From the NCBI RefSeq assembly GCF_000620045.1, contig NZ_JHVH01000014.1, positions 1-64,000 of the forward strand: a stretch of DNA of 64,000 nt. The letters run 5' to 3'. Of this stretch, positions 52,270-61,280 are shown in pieces; position 1 is the stretch's first letter, and every line of letters begins with the position of its first letter. This DNA comes from Halomonas halodenitrificans DSM 735 (lineage in GTDB: Bacteria; Pseudomonadota; Gammaproteobacteria; Pseudomonadales; Halomonadaceae). The notes under the pieces are model-generated. The model did not search any database and was not told where the DNA came from. It was given only the letters and a program-made list of their open reading frames with translations. A program made the position numbers and the translations under genes.

Positions 52270-53181
52270 TTACCCCTTGTTCGACAATCCCAGTATCACG
52301 ATGCCCACCAGGACCATGCCGCCGCCCATCAGCTGCACGGGGGATAGCGTCTGGCCGAGTATCAAGTAGCCAAGTACCAATGCCGCCACCGGCTCCATGT
52401 TCAGCGCCGGCGCATTACTCGCCATGTTCAGGCGGGGCACACTGATAAACAGGATGGAGAAGCCCACGCCGTAGAACAGTCCGAGCGCGGCAAGCCCCCA
52501 GGCGCCAGTGGCGCTCTGCGGCAGATCCATGCCACCCGGCACCAAACCAACGGCGCCCGCCGCCAGCATGCTGACCAGCACCGTGAGCATGGTCAGCAGA
52601 CTGCGCAGGGTGCTGCCTACCCCGGCCAGGCGATGCTCGGTAATCCATAACGCCCAGGAAAAGACAAACGCGGCGGCAAGCCCCAGCCCCAGGCCTAGAA
52701 ACCAGTCGGGCCCCATGGCAGCGGGGTCGGCGATCCAGGTCGGCACATCGAGCACCACGACCAGGCCGACGAGAATCACCCCCATGATCAGCGCCGTCCG
52801 GGCCGTTGGCCGTGGGCCGCCCATCGCCCAGCTGATCAGGGCCAGCTGGATCGGCAGAGTATTCATCAGCAGCAGCGCCACCACCACTGGAATGCGTGCC
52901 ACCGCCGAATACAGCGAGAGGCTCTGCACGACGACCAGCAGTCCCACCAGTAGCTGCCAACCCGCGGTACCAGCCGGCAGGCGCAGTGACTTGCGCTGCA
53001 GTAGCACCAGGGCTCCGAGCACCACCACGGCCACCAAGGAGCGCACCAGAATCGCCAGCAGCAACCCGGTGCCTTCATCGAAGGCGACGCGCGCGGCGAC
53101 ATGATTGGTGGCAAACAGCGTGGCCACGCTGCACAGCAGCATGATGGCCAGCGGACGGGATAACATGGTGACTTTCGACAT
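52270..53181 (-). CDS. DMT/EamA-family transporter
   Basis: The 303 residues have ten predicted membrane segments in two EamA repeats: first SVATLFATNHVAARVAF to about 135, second from DWFLGLGLGLAAAFVFSW. The closing ALNMEPVAALVLGYLILGQ is typical. Such proteins export amino acids or other metabolites across the inner membrane; the cargo is unknown. The ATG at 53181 follows AAGGAAG. Confidence 0.88.
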   Translation of the reverse strand: MSKVTMLSRPLAIMLLCSVATLFATNHVAARVAFDEGTGLLLAILVRSLVAVVVLGALVLLQRKSLRLPAGTAGWQLLVGLLVVVQSLSLYSAVARIPVVVALLLMNTLPIQLALISWAMGGPRPTARTALIMGVILVGLVVVLDVPTWIADPAAMGPDWFLGLGLGLAAAFVFSWALWITEHRLAGVGSTLRSLLTMLTVLVSMLAAGAVGLVPGGMDLPQSATGAWGLAALGLFYGVGFSILFISVPRLNMASNAPALNMEPVAALVLGYLILGQTLSPVQLMGGGMVLVGIVILGLSNKG

Positions 53182-53312
53182 GGGGCTTCCTTGCACGAAC
53201 AATAGGGCAGCAGGCTCTTCGATCCAGAATATGACGCGCGTCAAGTCATGGCACTGCCGGTGGCAAACCACCATGTTAGCCTAACGTCTCATCCTTTCCA
53301 CGAGGCTCTTCG

Positions 53313-54497
53313 ATGCGCGACCCGGTCCTGGTGATCAACTGTGGCTCCTCCTCCATCAAGTACGCCCTGGTGCCGGATGATCCGTCCCTCCCACGCCAGT
53401 CAGGCCTGGCCGAGCGACTGGGTGGCACCGATGCCCGCCTCAAGGGCGTGGATGCCGACGGCCGCGAGTTTTCTCAACCCCTGCACGGCGCCGATCATGA
53501 CGAGGCCATGTCGGTGATTCTGGAGGTGCTGAACGGCCCGGCACCGGCAGCGGTGGGCCACCGTATCGTACACGGCGGCGAGCGATTTACCGCTGCCACC
53601 CGAATCGACCCCGCCGTACTGCGTGCCATCGACACCACCGGCGACCTGGCACCGTTGCACAACCCCGCCAACCTGGTAGGGGTACGCGCCACCCTGGCCC
53701 TGTTTCCCGAACTGCCCCAGGTCGCGGTCTTCGATACGGCCTTCCACCAGAGCCTGCCACCGCGGGCCTATCGCTACGCCCTGCCTCAGCACCTCTATGC
53801 CCGGCACGGCATCCGACGCTACGGCTTTCACGGTAGCAGCCATGCCTATGTCAGCGGCCGTGTCGACCACCTCAGCACTCGCGCCCATGGCGGCTGGCTG
53901 ATTGCCCACCTGGGCAACGGCTGCTCGACCTGTGCGGTGTGGCAGGGTCAGAGCCAGGATACCAGCATGGGGCTGACGCCCCTGGAAGGCCTGGTCATGG
54001 GCACCCGCAGCGGCGACGTCGACCCCGGCCTGCATGCTCACCTGGGCCGCCAGCTCGGCTGGTCGCTGGAGCGTATTGACACCCTGCTCAACAAGGAGAG
54101 CGGTTTGCTCGGCCTCTCCGGGCTCTCCAACGACATGCGCCGCCTGGAGCAGGCCGCCGCCGAGCATCATAGTGGTGCCGAGCTCGCCCTCGAGGTGTTC
54201 TGTTATCGCCTTGCCAAGTCTCTGGCCGCTCTCTCCTGCGCCCTGCCCCGGCTCGATGGCATCGTCTTCACCGGCGGCATCGGCGAGAACGCCAGTGCCG
54301 TGCGTGCACGAGTGGTGGAGGCCCTGCCCCACTTCGGGCTGCGTCTCTCGGCGACCGCCAACGCCGCTACCGTGGGCGGCCATGAAGGGCGCATCGATGC
54401 CAACACCCCTGGCCCCGAACTGTGGGTGATTCCCACCGATGAAGAGGGCCAGATCGCCTTCGAGACCCGCCAACTCCTCAACGAGACACCTGCATGA
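53313..54497 (+). CDS. ackA: Acetate kinase
   Basis: The 394 residues catalyse acetyl phosphate + ADP to acetate + ATP in the cytoplasm. Motifs are the N-terminal [23 protein letters not shown], the nucleotide-binding [35 protein letters not shown] and [17 protein letters not shown] precedes the ATG. The stop overlaps the pta start (ATGA), forming the classic ackA-pta operon. Confidence 0.96.
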   Translation: MRDPVLVINCGSSSIKYALVPDDPSLPRQSGLAERLGGTDARLKGVDADGREFSQPLHGADHDEAMSVILEVLNGPAPAAVGHRIVHGGERFTAATRIDPAVLRAIDTTGDLAPLHNPANLVGVRATLALFPELPQVAVFDTAFHQSLPPRAYRYALPQHLYARHGIRRYGFHGSSHAYVSGRVDHLSTRAHGGWLIAHLGNGCSTCAVWQGQSQDTSMGLTPLEGLVMGTRSGDVDPGLHAHLGRQLGWSLERIDTLLNKESGLLGLSGLSNDMRRLEQAAAEHHSGAELALEVFCYRLAKSLAALSCALPRLDGIVFTGGIGENASAVRARVVEALPHFGLRLSATANAATVGGHEGRIDANTPGPELWVIPTDEEGQIAFETRQLLNETPA

Positions 54498-56671
54498 ACG
54501 CCAGTGCGACACGCCCCGCTCCCCGCACCCTATTACTGGTACCCACCGGCACCGGCGTCGGTCTCACCTCGGCCTGCCTGGGCCTGATTCGCGCCCTGGA
54601 TACGCTGGGCCTCAAGGCCGGCTTCCTGCGCCCCTTCCGTCAGGATGAGTTCAACGGACCCGGCCCGGACCGCTCCACGGCACTGGCCCGCACGACCCTG
54701 GGGCTCACGCCGCCCGAACCGCTGTCTCAGGCACACCTGGAACGACTCCTGCGCGACGCCCGCATCGCCGACCTGATGGAGGAGGCCGTCGCCCGTCACA
54801 CCCAGGCCGCCGACAGCGAAAACGACGACCACCCGGACCTGATCGTCGTCGAGGGTCTGGTCGCCAGCCCCCGGAGCAGCTATGCCGGCCAGCTAAATGC
54901 CGAGCTGGCGCGCGCCCTGGACGCTCGCGTGATCCTGGTGGCCGATGGCGACCTCGAGAATCCGCGCCAGCTGGCAGAACAGCTCGACCTTCATGCTCAG
55001 CCCTTCGATGGCGTTCGCTCTGCCCGCACCCTGGGGTGCATCCTGATGCGCGTTCGCCCTCTGCCTGCCGCGGCCAGCAGTCCCTCGCTGGCCGCGCCGG
55101 AGCTGGCCGCAAACTGCAACGGTGAGCTTGCCGATACGCTGCGCGAGTATCTTCCCGCCCTGGACGGCCAGCAGTTCCGTCTGATCGGCGCCGTCCCCTG
55201 GCACGACGCCCTCTCCGCTCCCCGCGTCCTCGATGTGGCCCGTGCACTGGATGCCCGGTTCCTGCATGAAGGCGATGCCGCGACCCGCCGCGTCATGGGC
55301 ACCAGCCTGTGCGCTCGCAGTGCCTCCCGTGCGCTGCACGCCTTCAAGCCCGGACGTCTGGTCGTCTCTCCCGGCGATCGCGACGACATCCTGCTGGCCG
55401 CCGCACTCTCCACCATGAACGGCACACCGCTGGCCGGGATACTGCTGACCCATGGCGACCGGCCCAGTGAGTCGATGGTGGATATCTGTCGTCCCGCCCT
55501 GCGTACCGGCCTGCCGGTACTGTCGGTCGACTCGGACAGCTTCGATACCGCCAAGCGCCTCGACCGCATGGCCAATGATATTCCCATCGATGACGCCGAA
55601 CGCGCCGAGCAGGTGACTCGCTTCGTCTCCAGTCATCTGGATCTTCACTGGCTCAAGGAAACCCTGAGTCGAGGCTACCCACGCCGGCTTTCACCCGCCG
55701 CCTTCCGGCACCAGCTGGTCCTGCTGGCCCAGCAGGCCGACCGGCGTATCGTGCTGCCCGAAGGCAGCGAACCACGCACCGTGGAGGCCGCCGTGATCTG
55801 CCAACAGCGTGGTATCGCCCGCTGCGTCCTCCTCGGCAGGCGCGAAGAGATCGAGGATGTCGCCCGCCAGCGCGGCATCACGCTGCCCGAGACACTCGAG
55901 ATCATCGACCCCGACAGCATCCGTGCCCACTACGTGGCCCCCATGGTGGAACGCCGGGCCGGCAAGGTGAATGCGCTTACCGCCGAGGCTCAGCTGCAGG
56001 ACAATGTGGTGCTCGGCACCATGATGCTGAGCGAGGATGAGGTCGACGGCCTGGTCTCCGGCGCGGTGCATACCACCGCCAATACCGTGCGCCCCGCCTT
56101 CCAGCTGATCAAGACCGCCCCGGATTACCGCCAGGTGTCGTCAATCTTCTTCATGCTGCTGCCCGAACAGGTCGTGGTCTATGGCGACTGCGCGGTCAAT
56201 CCCGACCCGGATGCCGCGGCCCTGGCCGAGATCGCCATTCAGAGCGCTCGTTCGGCAGCGGCCTTCGGCATCGAGCCCCGGGTGGCGATGATCAGCTACT
56301 CCACCGGCGCCTCCGGTTCCGGCGCCGACGTCGAGAAGGTTCGTCAGGCCACGCACCTGGCCCGTGAACGATCGCCCGAGCTGTGCATCGATGGCCCGCT
56401 GCAATACGATGCCGCCGCCATCGAGAGCGTGGGCCGCCAGAAGGCCCCCGATTCGCCGGTTGCCGGTCGCGCCACGGTATTCGTGTTTCCCGACCTCAAC
56501 ACCGGCAACACCACCTACAAGGCGGTACAGCGCAGCGCCCACGTCGTCAGCGTCGGCCCCATGCTGCAGGGGCTCAACAAGCCGGTAAACGACCTCTCGC
56601 GTGGCGCCCTGGTCGACGATATCGTCTACACCATTGCCCTCACCGCCATCCAGGCGGCTCAGGCCGGCTGA
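54494..56671 (+). CDS. pta: Phosphate acetyltransferase (long, two-domain form)
   Basis: The 725 residues comprise an N-terminal P-loop/BioD-like domain ([20 protein letters not shown], about 14-33), a central DRTGG-like domain ([17 protein letters not shown], about 290-306), and the C-terminal PTA_PTB catalytic domain from about 405 ([72 protein letters not shown]). It converts acetyl-CoA and phosphate to acetyl phosphate. The length matches E. coli Pta. It overlaps ackA by four bases. Confidence 0.96.
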   Translation: MNASATRPAPRTLLLVPTGTGVGLTSACLGLIRALDTLGLKAGFLRPFRQDEFNGPGPDRSTALARTTLGLTPPEPLSQAHLERLLRDARIADLMEEAVARHTQAADSENDDHPDLIVVEGLVASPRSSYAGQLNAELARALDARVILVADGDLENPRQLAEQLDLHAQPFDGVRSARTLGCILMRVRPLPAAASSPSLAAPELAANCNGELADTLREYLPALDGQQFRLIGAVPWHDALSAPRVLDVARALDARFLHEGDAATRRVMGTSLCARSASRALHAFKPGRLVVSPGDRDDILLAAALSTMNGTPLAGILLTHGDRPSESMVDICRPALRTGLPVLSVDSDSFDTAKRLDRMANDIPIDDAERAEQVTRFVSSHLDLHWLKETLSRGYPRRLSPAAFRHQLVLLAQQADRRIVLPEGSEPRTVEAAVICQQRGIARCVLLGRREEIEDVARQRGITLPETLEIIDPDSIRAHYVAPMVERRAGKVNALTAEAQLQDNVVLGTMMLSEDEVDGLVSGAVHTTANTVRPAFQLIKTAPDYRQVSSIFFMLLPEQVVVYGDCAVNPDPDAAALAEIAIQSARSAAAFGIEPRVAMISYSTGASGSGADVEKVRQATHLARERSPELCIDGPLQYDAAAIESVGRQKAPDSPVAGRATVFVFPDLNTGNTTYKAVQRSAHVVSVGPMLQGLNKPVNDLSRGALVDDIVYTIALTAIQAAQAG

Positions 56672-56785
56672 TTCATCGCGACGACATTCGACAGCCGCGG
56701 CGACTGGCCGCGGCTCGCCAATGGGAATATGCTGGATGTACCAGAGCCTTCGCCCCCGAAGGCTAGAACCAATACGGAGAGAGAG

Positions 56786-57940
56786 ATGCCCGGCTTGCTT
56801 CCCGATGTCGACCCCGATGGCCTGCTGGAGTATTCGGTGGTCTATACCGACCGCTCGCTGAACCATATGTCGGCGCGCTTTCAGGAGGTAATGCGTGATA
56901 TCTCCACGCACCTCAAGAAGGTCTACCACGCCCATAGCGCGGTGATCGTGCCGGGCAGCGGCACCTTCGGCATGGAGGCCGTCGCTCGGCAGTTCACCAA
57001 GAACCGGCGCACTCTGGTGCTGCGCAACGGCTGGTTCAGCTACCGCTGGAACCAGATCCTCGAGATGGGCCAGATCACGGGCGACGTCAACGTGCGCAAG
57101 GCCCGTCGGCTCGACGAGAATGACGCCACGTCCCCGTTCGCGCCGGCACCGCTGCAGGATGTGCTCGACGCGATTCACGACGCCCAGCCCGATATCGTCT
57201 ACGCACCCCACGTCGAAACCGCCTCGGGCATGATGCTGCCCGACGACTATATCCGTCAGGTGGCCGATGCCATCCACGAGGAAGGCGGCCTGCTCGTGCT
57301 CGACAGCATTGCCTCCGGCACCATGTGGGTCGACATGCAGGACCTTGGCATCGACGTGCTGATCAGCGCCCCGCAGAAGGGGTGGAGCTCCTCTCCCTGC
57401 TGCGCCATGGTGATGCTGTCACGGCTGGCCCGCGAAACCATCGAGGAAACCACCAGCACCAGCTTCGCCTGTGACCTGAAGAAGTGGCTTACCGTCATGG
57501 AAGCCTACGAAAACGGCGGGCATGCCTATCACGCCACCCTGCCCACCGATGGCCTGGTCAAGCTGCGCGAGGTCATGCTCGAAATGGACCAGTATGGCCT
57601 CGACAAGCTCCGTGAAGAGCAGCAGGCACTAGGTAGCGGCGTACGCGAACTGCTTGCCGAGCATGGTTTCAAGAGCGTGGCCGCCCCCGGTTACGAGGCG
57701 CCCGGTGTGGTGGTCTGCTACACCGACGACCCGGGCCTGGTCGGCCGCTTCGCCGAAGAGGGGCTGCAGATTGCCGGAGGCGTACCGCTGATGTGCGATG
57801 AAGGTGACCAGTTCCAGACCTTCCGCATCGGGCTGTTCGGCCTGGAGAAGCTTCACCAGCACCAGCGGGCCATCGACAACCTGCGCCAGGCCCTGGAGAG
57901 AATCGCCGAGCCGACCCAACCCGAGGCCGACGAGTCCTAG
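56786..57940 (+). CDS. Class V pyridoxal-phosphate aminotransferase
   Basis: The 384 residues match the alanine-glyoxylate/serine-type class V aminotransferases. The PLP site is SAPQKGWSSSPCC (Lys), and PGSGTFGMEAVARQ and VLDSIASGTMWVDM bind cofactor and substrate. GGAGAGAGAG precedes the ATG. It follows pta after 114 bases on the same strand, and a strong terminator ends the unit. The substrate cannot be named; the ackA-pta context hints at linkage to acetyl-CoA or glyoxylate metabolism (weak inference). Confidence 0.82.
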   Translation: MPGLLPDVDPDGLLEYSVVYTDRSLNHMSARFQEVMRDISTHLKKVYHAHSAVIVPGSGTFGMEAVARQFTKNRRTLVLRNGWFSYRWNQILEMGQITGDVNVRKARRLDENDATSPFAPAPLQDVLDAIHDAQPDIVYAPHVETASGMMLPDDYIRQVADAIHEEGGLLVLDSIASGTMWVDMQDLGIDVLISAPQKGWSSSPCCAMVMLSRLARETIEETTSTSFACDLKKWLTVMEAYENGGHAYHATLPTDGLVKLREVMLEMDQYGLDKLREEQQALGSGVRELLAEHGFKSVAAPGYEAPGVVVCYTDDPGLVGRFAEEGLQIAGGVPLMCDEGDQFQTFRIGLFGLEKLHQHQRAIDNLRQALERIAEPTQPEADES

Positions 57941-57994
57941 CCCGCGATCGAGCGGCATGGACGGCCAGCGGTTCACCCACCGGCCATAATACGC

Positions 57995-58036
57995 ACCATC
58001 AAAACGGGCGGCCCTGGGGCCGCCCGTTTTGATGGT
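57995..58036. terminator. Perfect 19-bp bidirectional terminator
   Basis: ACCATCAAAACGGGCGGCC pairs with its exact complement around CTGG, with A-rich and T-rich flanks suited to both strands. It lies between the convergent aminotransferase and CBS-BON genes. Confidence 0.88.
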
Positions 58037-58054
58037 TATCTATCGTCGAGACAA

Positions 58055-58735
58055 TCAGGCGGCACCGTAGCCGCGCGGCACATAGCCCAGGTTGTTCTCG
58101 ACGTCCTTGACCCCGGCAGTGTTTTCCGCCGCTACCTGCACCGCCATGCTCTCCGTGTTGCTCTCTACCAGGCCCCAAAGCTCCACCTTGCCTTCGCTGA
58201 CGATGACGTTGATGCGACCCACCAGCACGCCTGTATTGACGTCGATCTCCTTGCGGATCGCCTCACGAATCCTGCGATCATCCGTGCTGACCTCTGGCTC
58301 CTGACCGGCCATGGCAAACCCCTGGAGCAGATTGGCACGACTGACGATACCCACCAGCTTGCCGTTGCTGACGACAGGCACCCGCTTGATGTGATGCTTT
58401 TCGAGAAGGCGCGAGATCCGGGCCAGCGGCATGTCCTCGTCGATGGTAAGCGGTTCGGGCGTCATGATCTCATAGGCGCGTCGCCCATGAGTCTTGACGT
58501 ACTCGGCGGGGTCATTGACCGCAAATAGCCGCAGCCACCAGGATTTGCTGCGCTTGTCATCTTCGACGCGTCGAATCAGGTCGCCTTCGCTGACGATACC
58601 CAGCACCTGGCCGGCGTCACTTACCACCGGCACGGCACTGATACCGTGTTCCACCAGCAAGCTGGCGATCTCGCGCACCTCACTGTCACGGCTTACGGTG
58701 ATGACGTTACGGGTCATGATATCGGCAGCTTGCAT
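58055..58735 (-). CDS. CBS-pair protein with BON domain
   Basis: The 226 residues contain two CBS domains (about 5-60, AADIMTRNVITVSRDSEV, and 87-145, AYEIMTPEPLTIDEDMPL) and a C-terminal BON domain (about 150-220, IREAIRKEIDVNTGVLVG, VSEGKVELWGLVESNTES). CBS pairs bind adenine nucleotides, and BON domains bind membranes or phospholipid. Together these cytoplasmic sensors are often linked to stress or energy state. No target is adjacent. GGAG precedes the ATG. Confidence 0.88.
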   Translation of the reverse strand: MQAADIMTRNVITVSRDSEVREIASLLVEHGISAVPVVSDAGQVLGIVSEGDLIRRVEDDKRSKSWWLRLFAVNDPAEYVKTHGRRAYEIMTPEPLTIDEDMPLARISRLLEKHHIKRVPVVSNGKLVGIVSRANLLQGFAMAGQEPEVSTDDRRIREAIRKEIDVNTGVLVGRINVIVSEGKVELWGLVESNTESMAVQVAAENTAGVKDVENNLGYVPRGYGAA

Positions 58736-58970
58736 CGACGTTCTCCAGCGGGTTCAGGAACTTGTATAGAATTAACATAGCAACGCGCGGAACCTCCTGC
58801 CTTGATCCAGGCCAAGAACCATCAACGCTCATCCTCGATGGTGCCCTCTCCCTTCGCTTTGGGCAAACGCTTCAACCCTGGCAGCGCCGGGCCCGGTTCC
58901 GTATGCTGAGCGCCAATCCCGGGCCATCACCCCGGGGCGCCCTCTGTTCCTCGCGACTACGGATACTGCC

Positions 58971-59726
58971 ATGACCGATGACCTCCAGCATGCCGCCCGC
59001 CTGGCGCTCTCCCTGTTGGACCTGACGAGCCTCAACGACGACGACAGCGATCGCAGCATCGAATCGCTGTGCCGCCGGACCCGGACCCCCGTCGGCTATC
59101 CGGCAGCCGTGTGCGTCTACCCGGCCTTCGTCACGACCGCCCAGCGAACCCTCAAGGCCCTCGACCTCGCGGGCAAGGTCAAGGTCGCCACGGTGACCAA
59201 CTTCCCCGACGGCGGAGATGACATCATGGCCGCCGCCCGCGAAGCTCGGGAAGCAGCCGCCGCCGGTGCCGACGAGGTAGACGTGGTATTTCCATATCGC
59301 GCGCTGCTGGACGGCGACGAGGAAACCGGCCGTGAGCTGGTGGCCTGCTGCGATCAGGGCTGCGGGGACGCCACTCTCAAGGTGATTCTCGAGACCGGTG
59401 AACTCAAGGACCCGGCGCTGATCCGTCGCGCGGCGGAACTGGCCATCGAAGGCGGCGCCACCTTCCTCAAGACGTCTACCAGCAAGAACGCCGTGGATGC
59501 CAGTCTGGCAACCACCGAGCTCTTGCTCGACGTCATCAAGGCGAGCCAGCGCGATGTCGGCCTCAAGATCGCCGGCGGGATTCGCACCACCGAGGATGCC
59601 CTGGCCTATCTGCAGCTCGCCGAGCGTGTCATGGGCAGAGCCTGGATCACGCCTCAGCACATGCGCTTCGGCGCCTCCGACCTGCTCGATGACCTGCTGG
59701 CCAACTCGGGGCTGGGCAGCGCCTAG
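58971..59726 (+). CDS. deoC: Deoxyribose-phosphate aldolase
   Basis: The 251 residues form the class I aldolase that cleaves 2-deoxyribose 5-phosphate to acetaldehyde and glyceraldehyde 3-phosphate. The Schiff-base Lys is in FLKTSTSKNAVDA and the proton-relay Lys in GLKIAGGIRTTEDA; VATVTNFPDGG is the conserved early motif. No other deo gene is adjacent. The stop overlaps that of the convergent unknown gene at CTAG. The ribosome site is weak. Confidence 0.94.
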   Translation: MTDDLQHAARLALSLLDLTSLNDDDSDRSIESLCRRTRTPVGYPAAVCVYPAFVTTAQRTLKALDLAGKVKVATVTNFPDGGDDIMAAAREAREAAAAGADEVDVVFPYRALLDGDEETGRELVACCDQGCGDATLKVILETGELKDPALIRRAAELAIEGGATFLKTSTSKNAVDASLATTELLLDVIKASQRDVGLKIAGGIRTTEDALAYLQLAERVMGRAWITPQHMRFGASDLLDDLLANSGLGSA

Positions 59727-61258
59727 CCCTGGTCGTGCCCCGGTCCCTCGGCGTGGACCTGCTCCACGTCGACGATCCGCGAGCGACTCATTACGATTTT
59801 CCAGCGCTGCAAGGTGGGCGGCGCATTCCCTTGAGTCTCGCGGATCACCAGGTTGAGGAGGTGGCGTTTCTCCACCTCCTCGCGAACCACCTGGTCACCC
59901 TCCTCCAGCCGATAAACGCGACGATTGCCCTTGTCCATCAGGCGGGCAATCGACGACACATCGACCGTCAGCGTCTCGCGGGTGTGCTCATAGCCGCTGA
60001 GAAATCGCGTGGGCGACATCCGCGAACTTGAACAGTAGTGCAACACCACCTCTTCACGCTGGGCCACGCTGCGCTTGCGTACTCGCTGGATTTCCTCGTC
60101 GAGCTTGGAGAAGCGCTTATAGTCAAACCACTCGAGCTGACGCCCCACCACCTGGCTATGCGTCGGGTCCAGGTACTGGCGGCGCCACTTGGGACGGCCA
60201 CGGCGCAGCAGTCGCCACAGGGTGTTGCGCAGATCATCCTTGAACACCTCGCGCAGGGCGTAGATGCCGGCCATGGCCAGCACAAACAGCACGGTGATAT
60301 CGGCCAGCACGGTGCGGATCTCGAGCAGCCCCAGCGAGACAAACACCATGACCACCGCGGTCGCCAGCGCCTTCACCGCCTTCTGTTCGGCGTTGCCCAG
60401 CTCCTGGGTCTTCTGCTTGAGCGTCACCGGGTATTCGATCAATCGGCGCAACAAGCGCATCTTGTTGGACATGCGCGTGGAGTCGCCGGTCACCCGGTCG
60501 GAGTTGTATTCCCGTTCGCGACGATAGTCGTCTTCGGCTCGACAGATCTCCACCAGGCGTGTGCGCAGCGCGCGATAGCGTGAACCCCGCGGTAACCCGG
60601 CCAGCAGCGCCAGCAGCCGCTGCTCGGTAAACCAGGAGAGGTAGTTGTCGATGGTGGCGAAGTAGCGATGCAGACTTTCCTCACTGGGTTCCTGACGCCG
60701 CAGGCGGCGCAGGATGTGGACCGCCAGATCGACATGCTCGGTCAGCCGCTGCTCCAGGCTCGGAGCCTGTTCCTTTTCCGTTGCTTTCCTGGACGAGGCG
60801 CCTGTCTCGGACGACCGGCCGCTGGCGTTGGCCCTTGCCGGCGCCTCGCCCTGCTCACCCTTCTCGGTTCTTTCCGCCTTCTCGGCCTTCTCGGCCTTTT
60901 CCGCCTTTTCCGCCTTTCTGGCACGTCGCACATCATCGAGCAGCGGCGGAATCGCCCCCTCCATGGCTACCACATACTGATAGGCATAGAGGCTAAGACT
61001 CAGGCGATAATGTTCGGCATCGAGCTTCCCTCGCTCGGCCAGTCGGCTAAGCACCAGCGGCAGACGATAGCGGTCACTGAAGTAGGTGCGCTTGACATAG
61101 ATGGCTCCGTGATAGAAGTCCTCCTCGGCGATCACCTGACCGGTCAACCCCAGCTCTCCCGGTACGAAGAGATAGAGGTCGAGCCGGTGCGAGGTTTCCT
61201 CCTGCAACACGCGGGAAACCTTGAAGTGCAGGCTATCCTGACGATCTACCTTGATCAT
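59723..61258 (-). CDS. Unknown 511-residue membrane protein with KAE repeat
   Basis: I do not recognise the family. The N-terminal 110 residues look globular (LHFKVSRVLQEETSHRLDLYLFVPGELGL). A low-complexity charged stretch follows (KAE repeated about five times, then Gly/Glu/Ser-rich, about 112-165), then a helical region. Two hydrophobic segments near 310-345 (AVKALATAVVMVFVSLGLL and VLADITVLFVLAMAGIYAL) precede a soluble C-terminal domain with several WRR/RR motifs. It lies 22 bases after the MscS-like gene on the same strand, so the two are probably co-transcribed. A cytoplasmic or membrane-linked accessory protein is possible. Confidence 0.6.
   Translation of the reverse strand: MIKVDRQDSLHFKVSRVLQEETSHRLDLYLFVPGELGLTGQVIAEEDFYHGAIYVKRTYFSDRYRLPLVLSRLAERGKLDAEHYRLSLSLYAYQYVVAMEGAIPPLLDDVRRARKAEKAEKAEKAEKAERTEKGEQGEAPARANASGRSSETGASSRKATEKEQAPSLEQRLTEHVDLAVHILRRLRRQEPSEESLHRYFATIDNYLSWFTEQRLLALLAGLPRGSRYRALRTRLVEICRAEDDYRREREYNSDRVTGDSTRMSNKMRLLRRLIEYPVTLKQKTQELGNAEQKAVKALATAVVMVFVSLGLLEIRTVLADITVLFVLAMAGIYALREVFKDDLRNTLWRLLRRGRPKWRRQYLDPTHSQVVGRQLEWFDYKRFSKLDEEIQRVRKRSVAQREEVVLHYCSSSRMSPTRFLSGYEHTRETLTVDVSSIARLMDKGNRRVYRLEEGDQVVREEVEKRHLLNLVIRETQGNAPPTLQRWKIVMSRSRIVDVEQVHAEGPGHDQG
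60870..60920. repeat. 9-bp low-complexity repeats encoding KAE tandem
   Basis: The stretch repeats (t/c)tccgcctt and tctcggcct in tandem, imperfectly, giving Lys-Ala-Glu repeats on the minus strand. Such repeats often vary in copy number between strains. Confidence 0.7.
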
Positions 61259-61280
61259 GGGCGGCTCACGTTAGGCAGGG

